NCBI RefSeq assembly: GCF_003344965.1 | Contig: NZ_CP031194.1 | Location: forward strand, 4,836,001 to 4,900,000 | DNA: 64,000 nucleotides | Direction: 5' to 3' | Origin: Streptomyces paludis | GTDB lineage: Bacteria; Actinomycetota; Actinomycetes; Streptomycetales; Streptomycetaceae | Shown: one piece after another, positions 54,262 through 64,000 of the stretch | Layout of the letters: each line of letters starts with the position of its first letter | How positions within the stretch are numbered: the first letter of the stretch is position 1 | The notes under the pieces: model-generated | Databases searched by the model: none | What the model was told of the DNA's origin: nothing | The model's input: only the letters and a program-made list of their open reading frames with translations | Made by a program: the position numbers and the translations under genes

Positions 54262-55143
54262 CTAAAGCTCCTTGAGCGCGCGCCTGATGAGCGACTGAGA
54301 GTCGGTCGGCGGCAAGGAGTTCCGCACGACGTGCTCGAAGATGGTCGTGTGGCGGGCCGCGTCCTGTTCGCTCTCCACCCACAGGCTAGACGCAGGGGTG
54401 TCCAGGTAGACCACGTCCAACGCGCCAGGTTCGGCGAACGACAGGATGTTGAAGGCGCCTCCCAGGCCCGCGTGTGCGCCGGAGGTGAACGGAAGTATCT
54501 GGACCTTGATGTTCGGGCGCTCGGTGAGCTTGAGCAGGTGGGTGAGCTGCGCGCGCATTGTGCTGGGGCCGCCCACCTGCTGATGCAGGACACCTTCCGC
54601 GATCACGGCCCACAGCTGGAGCGGGTTCGCGCCGTCGAGCCGCTGCTGGCGGGCGAGGCGTGCTTGCACGACGCGCTCCACCTCGTCCGGCCCTGACCAC
54701 GCTTCGCAGCCGACCGCCAGGGCGCGTGCGTGGTCGGCGGTCTGGAGCAGTCCGGGGACGACGTTGAGCTGCTGAGTGCGCACCTGCGCGGCGACATCTT
54801 CCAGCGCCGCGTACTCGACCTGGGTGCCCAACTCCGGGAACTGCTTCCACCAGCCTTTGGCCTTGCGCCGGTCCCGGTCCGCCTTGGCGAGCGCGAGGAG
54901 GCTCGCGACCGTCTTCGGGTCCCTGGTCTCGTACAGCTCGCACAGTGCCTTGATGTCCAGGTCGCGCACCGGCACCCAGCCCCGTTCCACCTTGGCGACC
55001 TTCGCGACGGATACGCCGAGTGCCTCGGCCGCGTGCGGCTGCTTGAGGCCAACGGCCTCGCGCAGACGCAGCAGTTCGCTGCCCAACCTCCGGGCGAGGA
55101 CGGTGGAGACCGAGGTTCCTCGGCTGGTCCGACTCTCTGGCAC
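54262..55143 (-). CDS. XRE-family regulator with DUF5753 domain
   Basis: 293 residues from GTG 55143 (GGAGGAGAG upstream). HTH in ELLRLREAVGLKQPHAAEALGVSVAKVAKVERG; then WWKQFPELGTQVEYAALEDVAAQVRTQQLNVVPGLLQTADHARAL, the DUF5753 part, ending DSQSLIRRALKEL. WhiJ/AbaA-type developmental or metabolic regulator, target unknown. First of a regulator string (XRE, DUF397, DUF397, DUF6879, XRE) all on the minus strand; divergent from the RsbW-like gene. Confidence 0.87.
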   Translation of the reverse strand: MPESRTSRGTSVSTVLARRLGSELLRLREAVGLKQPHAAEALGVSVAKVAKVERGWVPVRDLDIKALCELYETRDPKTVASLLALAKADRDRRKAKGWWKQFPELGTQVEYAALEDVAAQVRTQQLNVVPGLLQTADHARALAVGCEAWSGPDEVERVVQARLARQQRLDGANPLQLWAVIAEGVLHQQVGGPSTMRAQLTHLLKLTERPNIKVQILPFTSGAHAGLGGAFNILSFAEPGALDVVYLDTPASSLWVESEQDAARHTTIFEHVVRNSLPPTDSQSLIRRALKEL

Positions 55144-55361
55144 TGGCTCTCTCTCCTCCGTGATGTGGCCCCAGTCTGCAACCGATGGAGGGTCGGGAAC
55201 AAGCGCGTTCGAGTAGATGTTTCCCGCAGTCGGGGTTGCTGGCGTCATGCCAGCTGCTCTACCGTCGGTGACGAACCGCTCACACGGTGGTGCCGCCCGG
55301 CGGAGGAAGCCGGCGGCCGCCCCCGTACGGGCACACCCACCGCACAAGGAGGTGCGCGTCC

Positions 55362-55817
55362 ATGACCGCAGACCAAGAGGTCCCCGGACCGCAGGAGTTC
55401 GTCCCGGTGGCGCCGGTCGTCCTCTTCGAGGACTGCCTGAGCTACGCCCCCGTCACCGGCAGCGTGACGCTCGCGCGGCGGCGGGCCGGGCAGGTGGTCG
55501 CCGAGTGGGGGCGGCCCGAACTCGCCTGGTCGGCGGCCCTGTTGGTCAGCGAGCTGGCCACCAACGCGCTGCTGCACGGCTGTCTGCGTGGGCGGCTTTT
55601 TCAGGTGCGCGTCACTCTTCGTACGGACGTCCTCCGGATCGAGGTCAGTGACGCACGTGAGGAGCGGCTGCCGGTTCCGCGTGTCGCGGGTGACGGGGAC
55701 TGCTTCGGCCGGGGGCTGGTCATCGTCCGGGAGCTGGCCGACCGGTGGGGTGTTGGGCCACGTACGGTCGGGAAGACCGTGTTCGCCGAGATCGGCCTTG
55801 AGCTGCCGGAACGGTGA
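55362..55817 (+). CDS. RsbW-like anti-sigma kinase (HATPase_c_2)
   Basis: 151 residues from ATG 55362 (CAAGGAGGTG). GHKL ATPase motifs: N box SELATNALLHG, G1 LRIEVSDAREE (weak), G2 region FGRGLVIVRELADRWG and GKTVFAEI. Streptomyces has many such small kinases, which bind sigma factors or phosphorylate anti-anti-sigma proteins. Next to XRE/DUF397 genes, as is common. GTGA overlap with the next gene. Confidence 0.87.
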   Translation: MTADQEVPGPQEFVPVAPVVLFEDCLSYAPVTGSVTLARRRAGQVVAEWGRPELAWSAALLVSELATNALLHGCLRGRLFQVRVTLRTDVLRIEVSDAREERLPVPRVAGDGDCFGRGLVIVRELADRWGVGPRTVGKTVFAEIGLELPER

Positions 55818-56068
55818 CCGTCACCATGGACGAGCGGACCTTCTGGGGCATGGTTGCCCTCGCGATCAGCTTCACCACGCTGGTGCTCGGCGTGCTCTAC
55901 GCGGCCGGAGCAAGGGGAGACGAGGGCGCGCCACCGCCACCACCTCTGTGGGTGGAGCCCGAGGAGACGTACTCCTACACCTGCCACTGCCACCGCAACC
56001 CCGTCCACATCACCATCCCCAGCCGCCAGGTCCCCCGCATACTCGGACGCGGGCGCTGGCTGCCGTAG
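55814..56068 (+). CDS. Small membrane protein
   Basis: 84 residues, GTG start overlapping the RsbW-like gene. One hydrophobic segment (FWGMVALAISFTTLVLGVLYAAGA), then an acidic Pro-rich stretch and YSYTCHCHRNPVHITIPSRQVPRIL, with a CHCH motif that could bind a metal. No known family recognised; probably a membrane partner of the kinase. Confidence 0.65.
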   Translation: MTVTMDERTFWGMVALAISFTTLVLGVLYAAGARGDEGAPPPPPLWVEPEETYSYTCHCHRNPVHITIPSRQVPRILGRGRWLP

Positions 56069-56147
56069 CTCTGGGGGCGGTTGTGCGTGACTTCGTGGGG
56101 GTTTGCACGGCTGGCCGATACCGGTGCCCTGTGGGGTTGTCGGGTGC

Positions 56148-56482
56148 GGGTCAGTACCAAGGGGTAGAGCGGGATGTACGGTGGCGAGGTGCTGGACGCT
56201 TGGTGCGGGGTGGGCCGCCCCTCCTCCTGTCAGTGTCGCGCCTCCAGGGGAGGTGTAAAGGGCGCTCCTTCGTCGCGTCGGCTGCGCCGATTGCGCTTCG
56301 CTTCACCCTTGACACCTCCCCTTCCGGCGCGTGTACGGGAGAGGGGGGGCGGCCGGGGGGAGGGGGCCCAAGGGGTCCGCTGTCCTGCCGGTCGGTTCAG
56401 GGTCCGGCGGGCGGGTGGGCCCTGCGGGGCTACGCGGCAGAGGAGTGGGGTGACTCGGCCCCGTCTCGGCGGCTGACGGTCC
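56148..56482. repeat. Left arm of a long imperfect inverted repeat
   Basis: About 335 bases, opening GCGGGTCAGTACCAAGGGG. Its complement recurs at 56782-57113. Long blocks are identical between the arms, such as the one containing GGTGCGGGGTGGGCCGCCCC and the one with GGCGGCCGGGGGGAGGGGGC, with scattered mismatches elsewhere. Each arm has its own inner hairpin (GGTGT.AAGGG against CCCTTGACACC). No coding bias seen; 56069-57173 as a whole holds no gene I can support. Confidence 0.85.
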
Positions 56483-56781
56483 GCTGTGTGCTGAGACTCA
56501 AGCCCCGCTGGTCACCGTCGCGTTGTGCTGCCCGGAAGGTGGGCGGGTTCTGCTGCCCGGCCGGGTCTGCGGGCCGGACACCTCCAGCAATCTGCCCGAT
56601 ATGGGGCGTTTTGGCGGGCGGTTGGGGGGCTCTTTGGGCGGCACATGTGTCCTCAGGTGTATTAGCGGCACTCCGGGACGCATGGACTGCCTTCGGGGGC
56701 CCACTTGTTGTCACTCACGTCCCAGCGACCCCACAACCCACACCCGGTGACCAGCCGGGCATGTGTCCCGGCCAACGGGCG

Positions 56782-57113
56782 GCCGTCAGCCGCTGAGACG
56801 AGCCGGGCAGCCCCATTCCTCTGCCGCGTGCCCCGCAGGGCCCACCGGGCCGCCAGCCCCTGAGCCGAGTCGCAGTGCGGCGCCACCCCTTGGGCCCCCT
56901 CCCCCCGGCCGCCCCCCCTCTTCCGTACACGCGCCGGAAGGGGAGGTGTCAAGGGTGGGCGCAGCCCATCGCGCAGCGACGCGACGGAGGAGCGCCCTTT
57001 ACTCCTTCCCTGGAGGCGCGACACTGGCAGGAGGAGGGGCGGCCCACCCCGCACCAGGCGCCCAGCACCTCGCTCCCGTACACCCCGGTCTACCCCTTGG
57101 TACTGACCCGCAG
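56782..57113. repeat. Right arm of the long imperfect inverted repeat
   Basis: Inverted copy of 56148-56482, ending in CCCCTTGGTACTGACCCGC. The ~300-base spacer 56483-56781 pairs weakly at its edges (CTGGTCACCG near 56510 with CGGTGACCAG near 56745) and has no recognisable gene. Confidence 0.85.
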
Positions 57114-57173
57114 GGCCCCACCGGACCGTCGGACCCTGAACCGACCCAGCACCCCACGATTACGGTGTGATCC

Positions 57174-57704
57174 ATGAGCATCGACGTATCGCCCGATGAC
57201 CGCCGATTTCCGCCCGCGCTTGTCGCCATGTCCGAGGTTGAGTTCGACTACGACGACGGGCACGGCATCGACTACGAGCCCTTCGCCGCTTTCCGTACCG
57301 CTGAGGACACCACCGACTGGATACGGGCCTGGACCGGGAACCCCCTGCTGAGCGGTGATGCCTTTCGGCCGTTCGGGCAGGACGGGACCGGGGGTTACGC
57401 GGCGTTGTGGCTGGTCAGGGCGGGGCGGGGGCTGGTGGAGCAGCCTGTGGTTTTTCTGGGGTCGGAGGGCGACGTCGGTGTCGTCGCCCGCGACCTGGAC
57501 AGCTTCCTGTGGTTGCTGGCCGACGGCCTCGGTCCCTGCGAGGCCGTGGAGCAGCGCGGCGGGGACGCCCGGCCCGTGCCGCGGCTGCTTGCCCTGGCCG
57601 AGCGGTTCGCGGTGGGGCCGCGGCGGTCGGCCAGGGAGGTCATGGAGGAGGCGGCGCGGGAGTTTCCCCGGTTCGAGGAGGAGATCCTCGCGTTGTGCCG
57701 CTGA
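57174..57704 (+). CDS. SUKH (SMI1/KNR4)-like protein
   Basis: 176 residues, ATG 57174, no clear Shine-Dalgarno. FGQDGTGGYAALWLVRAGRGLVEQPVVFLGSEGDVGVVARDLDSFLWLLADG fits the SUKH fold (conserved Gly-rich strand, then the FLGSEG turn and the DLxxFLWLLA helix). SUKH proteins often give immunity to polymorphic toxins; no toxin gene is adjacent, so this may be a stand-alone copy. Convergent with the AhpD-like gene. Confidence 0.55.
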   Translation: MSIDVSPDDRRFPPALVAMSEVEFDYDDGHGIDYEPFAAFRTAEDTTDWIRAWTGNPLLSGDAFRPFGQDGTGGYAALWLVRAGRGLVEQPVVFLGSEGDVGVVARDLDSFLWLLADGLGPCEAVEQRGGDARPVPRLLALAERFAVGPRRSAREVMEEAAREFPRFEEEILALCR

Positions 57705-57735
57705 CCGCCGGCGGGCCCAGGGGCGGTTACCGGCG

Positions 57736-58224
57736 TCAGTGGTTGAACGTGCCTGCCTCGTAGGCGCCCGGGACCATGCGCGTGGTCACCGCGAAGCGGT
57801 TCCACGCGTTGATCACGTTAATCGCGGCGATCAGCCGGGCCAGTTCGGTCTCGTCGAAGACCTTGGCGGCCCGCCCGTAGACCTCGTCCGGGACGAAACC
57901 GTCCGTCAGGACCGTGACCGCCTCGGTCAGTTCGATCGCCGCGATCTCCCGCTCCGTGTAGAAGTGCCGGGACTCCTCCCAGGCGCTGAGCTGCACGATG
58001 CGCTGTACGGTCTCGCCCGCCGCCAGGGCGTCCTTCGTGTGCATGTCGAGGCAGTACGCGCAGTGGTTGAGCTGCGAGGCGCGGATCTTGACCAGTTCCA
58101 GCAGCACCGGATCGACGCCCTCGCGGGCCGCCCGGTCGAGCTGGACCATCGCCTTGTAGACCGCGGGGGAGGACTTCGTCCACTCCAGGCGGGGGGTGTG
58201 CGGAGCTGCGTATTCGTTCGTCAT
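57736..58224 (-). CDS. Carboxymuconolactone decarboxylase / AhpD-like protein
   Basis: 162 residues. All-helical AhpD fold with the redox pair and proton relay EL VKIRASQLNHCAYCLDMH (Cys-X-X-Cys, then His). Family members are alkylhydroperoxidases or thiol-disulfide partners. Divergent by 47 bases from a MocR-type regulator, which is the usual position of that regulator's target. Confidence 0.87.
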   Translation of the reverse strand: MTNEYAAPHTPRLEWTKSSPAVYKAMVQLDRAAREGVDPVLLELVKIRASQLNHCAYCLDMHTKDALAAGETVQRIVQLSAWEESRHFYTEREIAAIELTEAVTVLTDGFVPDEVYGRAAKVFDETELARLIAAINVINAWNRFAVTTRMVPGAYEAGTFNH

Positions 58225-58271
58225 ACGTACGACGGTACGCCGCCAGTGGCACAGGGGTATGGTCCACTTCC

Positions 58272-59801
58272 GTGACGGAATCCTGGGCCAATACGCGCAT
58301 CGGCGGGGTCGATCTCCACCTGGATCTGCGAGGCCCGGGGGCGGTCTCCGGGCTGCGGGCCGGGCTCATGGACGCGTTGCGCGAGGCCGTGCGCGGCGGG
58401 CGGCTCGCGCCGGGGACGCGGCTGCCGTCGTCCCGTACCCTCGCCGCTGACCTGGGCGTGGCCCGTAACACCGTCGCCGACGCGTACGGCGCGCTCGTCG
58501 CCGAGGGCTGGCTCACCGCGCGGCAGGGCTCCGGGACCCGGGTCGCCGCGCGGGCCGTGCCGGCGCGGCCCGCGCCCCGGCGGGGCACGGCAGGGGCGGC
58601 AGGGGCGCCGGTGAGCGCCGCCGCGCCGCATCCGGCCGCCGCCGACCGGCCCGCGTACAGCCTGCTGCCCGGCTTCCCGGACCTCTCCGCGTTCCCGCGC
58701 GCGGCCTGGGTCAAGGCCACCCGCCGCGCGCTGAGCGTCGCGCCGTACGAAGCCTTCGCCTGCGCTTACGACGAGACGCGCGGCCGGATCGAGCTGCGTA
58801 CCGCGCTGGCCGGCTATCTGGCGCGGACGCGCGGCGTGGACGCGTCGCCGGAGCGGATCGTGGTCTGCTCCGGCTCGGCCCACGGGCTGATGCTGCTGGG
58901 GAAGGTGCTCAGGGCGCGCCGCGTGCGCGGGGTGGCCGTCGACGCGTACGGGCTGCCCGCGCACCGCGACCTGCTGGCCGCCGCGGGGCTGCGCACCCCC
59001 GCGCTGCCGCTCGACGCGCGCGGCAGCCGCACGGAGGTACTGGCGGACCTGGCCGGGGCGCCGGCCGGAGTCGGGGCCGTCCTGCTCACGCCCGCCCACC
59101 AGTTCCCCACCGGCGGCGCCCTCCACCCCGAGCGGCGCGCCGCCGCGGTCGACTGGGCACGCGCGGCCGGCGGGCTGATCCTGGAGGACGACTACGACGG
59201 CGAGTTCCGCTACGACGGACAGTCCGTCGGCGCGCTCCAGGGGCTCGACCCCGAGCGGGTGGTGTTCATGGGTACGGCGAGCAAGTCCCTGGCCCCCGGG
59301 CTGCGGCTCGCCTGGATGGTGCTGCCGCGCGGGCTGGTGGCGGAGGTGGCGGCGGCGAAGGGCCAGGTGGACTGGGCGTCGAGCACGCTGGAGCAGCTGA
59401 CGCTGGCGGAGTTCATCGCCTCGGGCGCGTACGACCGCCATATCCGCGCCATGCGCGCCCGCTACCGGCGCCGCCGCAACCAACTGGTCGACGCGCTCGC
59501 GGAGTTGGCCCCGGACATCCGTGTCACCGGTATCGCGGCCGGTCTGCACGCCGTCGTCCGGCTGCCGCCCGGGACCGAGCGGGAGACGCTCGCGGTGGCC
59601 CGGCGGCGGGGGCTCAGGCTGGAGGGGCTGTCCGGCTTCCGGCACCCGGCCGACCCGTCGCCGCCGTACGACGCGCTGGTGGTGGGGTACGGGACGCCGT
59701 CCGACAGCGCGTGGACGGGCGCGCTGGACGCGCTGCGGCGCGTACTGCCGTCGCGGCCATCGCACCCGTCACTGCCACCGCCGCTGCCGTCGTCGTCGTG
59801 A
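58272..59801 (+). CDS. MocR/PdxR-type transcriptional regulator (GntR HTH fused to aminotransferase)
   Basis: 509 residues, GTG 58272 (TATGGT ends 8 bases before, so possibly leaderless). N-terminal GntR winged helix (REAVRGGRLAPGTRLPSSRTLAADLGVARNTVADAYGALVAEGWL, 30-75), linker, then a class I aminotransferase fold with LEDDYDGEFRYDG and the PLP Lys in GTASKSLAPGLRLAW. Such proteins bind PLP or an amino-acid derivative and control a divergent gene; here that is the AhpD-like gene. Confidence 0.9.
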   Translation: MTESWANTRIGGVDLHLDLRGPGAVSGLRAGLMDALREAVRGGRLAPGTRLPSSRTLAADLGVARNTVADAYGALVAEGWLTARQGSGTRVAARAVPARPAPRRGTAGAAGAPVSAAAPHPAAADRPAYSLLPGFPDLSAFPRAAWVKATRRALSVAPYEAFACAYDETRGRIELRTALAGYLARTRGVDASPERIVVCSGSAHGLMLLGKVLRARRVRGVAVDAYGLPAHRDLLAAAGLRTPALPLDARGSRTEVLADLAGAPAGVGAVLLTPAHQFPTGGALHPERRAAAVDWARAAGGLILEDDYDGEFRYDGQSVGALQGLDPERVVFMGTASKSLAPGLRLAWMVLPRGLVAEVAAAKGQVDWASSTLEQLTLAEFIASGAYDRHIRAMRARYRRRRNQLVDALAELAPDIRVTGIAAGLHAVVRLPPGTERETLAVARRRGLRLEGLSGFRHPADPSPPYDALVVGYGTPSDSAWTGALDALRRVLPSRPSHPSLPPPLPSSS

Positions 59802-59827
59802 CAGCGCGCGCCGGTCCGTTTTAGGAT
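59798..59827 (+). promoter_or_regulatory. Promoter of the second VOC gene
   Basis: GTGACA - 18 bases - TAGGAT, a good HrdB-type promoter that begins inside the stop region of the MocR gene. Confidence 0.55.
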
Positions 59828-59910
59828 CTTCAGTACGGCATCGCGTGTCGGTCACCGTCCGGGTGAGGCATGGAGGTGCCCGTGAGTCTGCCTTTCGGAG
59901 GCATTCCACC

Positions 59911-60300
59911 GTGTCTGTTCAGTTGAATCACACCATCGTCCACGCCAGGGACAACCGGGAATCCGCGGATTTCCTGGCGCACATCATGGACCTCGAAGCC
60001 GGTGAGCAAGCGGGTCCGTTCATCCCCGTCGAGCTGAGCAACGGGGTCACCCTCGACTACGCGACCATCCCCGCCGAGTCGATCACCATGCAGCACTACG
60101 CCTTCCTGGTCACCGAGGCGGAGTTCGACGGGATCTTCCAGCGGATCCAGGACGCCGGGATCGGCTTCTGGGCCGATCCGCACCAGAAGCACCCCGGCGA
60201 GATCAACCACAACGACGGCGGCCGGGGAATCTACTTCCTCGACCCGGCGGGCCACGCCCTGGAGGCGATCACCCGGCCGTACGGCGGCTTCCCGAGCTAG
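59911..60300 (+). CDS. VOC family protein
   Basis: 129 residues, GTG 59911 after CGGAGG. SVQLNHTIVHARDNRESADFLAHIMDL at the start and GGRGIYFLDPAGHALEAITRPYG at the end give the usual His and Glu metal positions of a glyoxalase-like fold. Substrate unknown. Confidence 0.85.
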   Translation: MSVQLNHTIVHARDNRESADFLAHIMDLEAGEQAGPFIPVELSNGVTLDYATIPAESITMQHYAFLVTEAEFDGIFQRIQDAGIGFWADPHQKHPGEINHNDGGRGIYFLDPAGHALEAITRPYGGFPS

Positions 60301-60344
60301 CCCGCTCTGTTCTGCCCTGCACTGCCCGGGCCGGGGGCATTCCG

Positions 60345-61214
60345 TTACGGCGCGCCCCCGGCCGTCTTCCCTGGCGTGTCCCCGGCCGCCTCCCCGGCTG
60401 TCGGCGGTTCGCCGAACCGCGCCAGCGCCAGCGCCCCGGCCACCGCGACCGCGAAGCCCGCCACCGCCAGCCACTCCAGGCCGTCGCGCGTACGGTCACC
60501 CAGCCAGACCACGCCGACCAGCGCCGGGCCGATCGTCTCGCCGAGGACCATGCCCGCCGTCGCCGTCGTGACCGAGCCCCGCTGGAGCGCCGAGGTCAGC
60601 AGCAGGAACGCCGCGCCCCCGCCCAGCAGCAGCGCGTAGAGCGCCGGATTGGCCGGATCCGGCCCGTCGATGAGCCGGACCGAGACCTCCACGACCCCGA
60701 AGCCGAACCCGGACCCCAGGCCCAGCACCAGCGCGCGCGGCCGGTCGGGGAGCCGGCCCGCCGCCGCACCGGCCAGCAGCACCGCGCCCGCCACCGCCAG
60801 CATCACCCAGCCCAGCGCCGCCGGCCCCGCGCGGTGGCCCTCCGGCCCCGACGCCAGCCCCAGCAGCGCGAGCCCTCCGCACACCACCGCCACCGCGCCC
60901 CACTCGGCGCCGCTGAGCCGCACCGCCAGCAGCCGCGCCGCCACCACCGCCGTCACCGCCAGACTCGCCGCCAGCGCCGCGCCCACCGCGTAGATCGGCA
61001 GCGAGCGCAGCGCGACGATCTGGAGGGCGAACCCCAGCCCGTCCAGCGCCAGCCCGGCCCCGTACCGCCACTGCCGCAGCGCGCGCAGCAACAGCGCCGG
61101 ATCCACCCCGGACCCCGTCCCCGGCTCGGCGGTGCGGGTGGCGACGGCCTGGAGGACGGAGGCGGTGCCGAAACAGACCGCGGCGCCAAGTGCGCAGATC
61201 ATCCCAAGAAGCAC
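60345..61214 (-). CDS. DMT/EamA-type membrane transporter
   Basis: 289 residues with about ten hydrophobic segments; start GTG 61214 or ATG 61202. N-terminal MICALGAAVCFGTASVLQAVA and a helix pair with WGAVAVVCGGLALLGLASG are typical of drug/metabolite-type transporters (half of the EamA duplication each). Substrate unknown. Same strand as rocD, 93 bases after its stop. Confidence 0.78.
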   Translation of the reverse strand: MLLGMICALGAAVCFGTASVLQAVATRTAEPGTGSGVDPALLLRALRQWRYGAGLALDGLGFALQIVALRSLPIYAVGAALAASLAVTAVVAARLLAVRLSGAEWGAVAVVCGGLALLGLASGPEGHRAGPAALGWVMLAVAGAVLLAGAAAGRLPDRPRALVLGLGSGFGFGVVEVSVRLIDGPDPANPALYALLLGGGAAFLLLTSALQRGSVTTATAGMVLGETIGPALVGVVWLGDRTRDGLEWLAVAGFAVAVAGALALARFGEPPTAGEAAGDTPGKTAGGAP

Positions 61215-61307
61215 AAAGGGACTGTAGGCCCTGCCCGGCCGCCCCGGGACCCCTGCCCCGGGACCCCCGCACCGACCAGGGGCCCCATACCCGACCCAGG
61301 AACCCGC

Positions 61308-62555
61308 TCAGTCCGCCAGTACCGCCCGCAGCTGCTCCAGCCCCCAGTCCAGGTCCCCCTTGCTGATCACCAGCGGCGGCGCGATCCGGATCGTGGCGCC
61401 GTGGGTGTCCTTCACCAGCACCCCCCGCTCCATCAGCCGCTCCGAGATCTCCCGGCCCGTGCCCCGCGACGGCGCGATGTCCACGCCCGCCCACAGACCG
61501 CGCCCCCGCACCTCCTCGACGGCGCCCGTCTCCCGGAGCCGGCCCAGCTCGCGGTGGAGATGGTCGCCCAGCTCGGCGGCGCGCCGCTGGAACTCGCCCG
61601 TCCGCAGCATCGCCAGCACCTCCAGCGCCACCGCGCAGGCCAGCGGATTGCCGCCGAAGGTCGAGCCGTGCTCGCCCGGGCGGAACACGCCGAGGACGGC
61701 CGCCGAGGAGACCACCGCCGAGACCGGCACCACCCCGCCGCCCAGCGCCTTCCCGAGGACGTACATGTCCGGGACGACGTCCTCGTGCTCGCAGGCGAAC
61801 GTCTTCCCCGTACGGCCCAGGCCCGACTGGATCTCGTCCGCCACGAAGAGCACGTTCCGCTCGCGGGTCAGCCGCCGTACCCCGGCCAGATAGCCGGCCG
61901 GCGGGACCCGTACCCCGGCCTCGCCCTGGACCGGCTCCAGCAGCACGGCCACGGCGTTCTCCGTCAGCGCCGCGTCCAGGGCCGTGAGGTCGCCGTACGG
62001 CACGATCTCGAAGCCGGGGGTGTACGGGCCGAAGTCCGCCCGTGCCTCCGGGTCCGTCGCGAAGCTGACGATCGTCGTCGTACGGCCGTGGAAGTTGTCC
62101 GCCGCGACCACGATCTTTGCCATGCCGTCCGGCACGCCCTTGACCCGGTAACCCCACTTCCTGGCCGTCTTGACGGCCGTCTCCACCGCCTCCGCGCCCG
62201 TGTTCATCGGCAGGACCATCTCCATGCCGCACAGCTCGGCCAGCCGCGCGCAGAACTCGGCGAACCGGTCGTGGTGGAACGCGCGGGAGGTGAGCGTCAC
62301 CCGGTCCAGCTGGGCCTTCGCCGCGTCGATCAGCCGCCGGTTGCCATGGCCGAAATTGAGCGCCGAATACCCGGCGAGCAGATCGAGGAAACGGCGCCCC
62401 TCGATATCGGTCATCCACGCGCCTTCGGCGGAGGCGACGACGACGGGGAGCGGGTGGTAGTTGTGCGCGCTGTGGGCCTCCACCGCGGCGATGGCGCGTG
62501 CGGTGGCCGCCGGAGGCGGCGCGGCCGGTGTTCGCGGGGGTGCCACCGGTTCCAC
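61308..62555 (-). CDS. rocD: Ornithine aminotransferase
   Basis: 415 residues, GTG 62555 with CGGAG six bases upstream. Class III aminotransferase: NYHPLPVVVASAEGAW, FLDLLAGYSALNFGHGN, MNTGAEAVETAVK, FVADEIQSGLGRTGK, and the PLP Lys in YVLGKALGGG. Transfers the delta-amino group of ornithine to 2-oxoglutarate giving glutamate semialdehyde, linking arginine breakdown and proline. Matches RocD over its full length. Confidence 0.93.
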   Translation of the reverse strand: MEPVAPPRTPAAPPPAATARAIAAVEAHSAHNYHPLPVVVASAEGAWMTDIEGRRFLDLLAGYSALNFGHGNRRLIDAAKAQLDRVTLTSRAFHHDRFAEFCARLAELCGMEMVLPMNTGAEAVETAVKTARKWGYRVKGVPDGMAKIVVAADNFHGRTTTIVSFATDPEARADFGPYTPGFEIVPYGDLTALDAALTENAVAVLLEPVQGEAGVRVPPAGYLAGVRRLTRERNVLFVADEIQSGLGRTGKTFACEHEDVVPDMYVLGKALGGGVVPVSAVVSSAAVLGVFRPGEHGSTFGGNPLACAVALEVLAMLRTGEFQRRAAELGDHLHRELGRLRETGAVEEVRGRGLWAGVDIAPSRGTGREISERLMERGVLVKDTHGATIRIAPPLVISKGDLDWGLEQLRAVLAD

Positions 62556-62582
62556 GGGATCTCCGTTCGATTGGGCCCATAA

Positions 62583-63734
<1,152 letters not shown>

Positions 63735-63845
63735 GACCGCGCCCGGCCGCACCACCCAGGCCCGGCCGGCCGGTCACACCCCCCCCGCCAACCAATCCAC
63801 CCGACCCGGACACAACCCGGACACACGGACTACTGAGGAGCAGAT

Positions 63846-64000
63846 GTGGGGACCGTAACGCTTGGCGTTTCGATCGCGGTCCCGGAGCCGTACGGCAGCC
63901 TCATCCAGGAGCGGCGTGCGGGCTTCGGCGATCCCGCCGCGCACAGCATCCCCACCCATGTCACGCTGCTGCCGCCCACCGAGGTCGACGCGTCGGCCCT
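63846..64000 (+). CDS. 2'-5' RNA ligase-like protein, 5' part only
   Basis: GTG 63846 after GAGGAG; 51 residues are visible before the window ends. VTLGVSIAVPEPYGSLIQERRAGFGDP and the first HxT motif of the 2H phosphoesterase family, in THVTLLPPTE. Such genes follow trpS in Streptomyces. Confidence 0.75.
   Translation, partial: MGTVTLGVSIAVPEPYGSLIQERRAGFGDPAAHSIPTHVTLLPPTEVDASA

Noticed and set aside
56430..57054. Open frames inside the long inverted repeat
   Set aside because: They exist on both strands because of the palindromic structure, have no initiation signal, and consist of Arg/Gly/Pro runs.

Overview
The window is a stretch of Streptomyces (or a very close actinomycete) chromosome. 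Base composition is above 70% G+C, and almost every real gene has a long open frame on the opposite strand. GTG and even TTG starts are common, and several genes appear to be leaderless. The backbone gene order (pcrA, M23 peptidase, B12-binding mutase subunit, sucCD, perM-like, purN-purH, folD, mdh, betaine aldehyde dehydrogenase/choline oxidase/betaine transporter, rocD, trpS) is the familiar central-chromosome order of Streptomyces. No rRNA, tRNA or CRISPR array was seen.

Layout. 1-7.6 kb: a C40 peptidase-like gene behind a c-di-AMP (ydaO-type) riboswitch, divergent from the helicase gene pcrA, whose promoter looks like the RecA-independent DNA-damage (PafBC) type; an M23 endopeptidase; an IcmB-like cobalamin-binding subunit. 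7.7-15.5 kb: a five-gene set made of a HEAT-like DUF5691 protein, a SWIM-family protein lacking its SWIM finger, a MoxR-type AAA+ ATPase, a DUF5682 protein and a VWA protein. It is driven in both directions from a pair of back-to-back TTGTCAGTG promoters. Two members of a palindromic MITE-like repeat family lie in this set, one of them in frame inside the DUF5691 gene. 15.5-32 kb: central metabolism (sucCD, purNH, folD, mdh) with a hybrid HTH/sigma-like regulator, a PerM-like membrane protein, and RDD, DUF3017 and HTH-DUF2690 proteins. 30.6-38 kb: glycine betaine synthesis from choline, and an ABC transporter for it. 38-41 kb: a response regulator and an unusual tandem histidine kinase. 41.2-43.6 kb: a small uncharacterised locus around a dynamin/YfjP-like GTPase with two or three small partner proteins that share a short helical module.

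44.2-52.3 kb is the main accessory island. It is a class I lanthipeptide cluster of the FxLD type: precursor peptide, FxLD-system methyltransferase, LanB dehydratase, LanC cyclase and a separate SpaB_C-type protein. Between the precursor and lanB sit an IS5-family insertion sequence and, sharing its CTAG junction, a third copy of the MITE-like repeat. The IS and the repeat have related ends, so the repeat may be a passenger mobilised by this IS family. 52.4-56 kb holds paired XRE/DUF397/DUF6879 regulator genes (with a recent 123-bp tandem duplication) and an RsbW-like anti-sigma kinase with a small membrane partner. 56.1-57.1 kb carries a gene-free inverted repeat with arms of about 330 bp. 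57.2-64 kb returns to ordinary genes: a SUKH-like protein, an AhpD-like protein divergent from a MocR-type regulator, a VOC protein, an EamA-type transporter, rocD, trpS, and the start of a 2'-5' RNA ligase-like gene cut by the window edge.

The items most worth following up are the damage-promoter-driven AAA+/VWA/DUF5682 system, the repeat family and its link to the IS, the interrupted FxLD lanthipeptide cluster, the GTPase locus, and the C40 protein whose catalytic cysteine is replaced by serine. All functional statements rest on reading motifs by eye; no database search was run.
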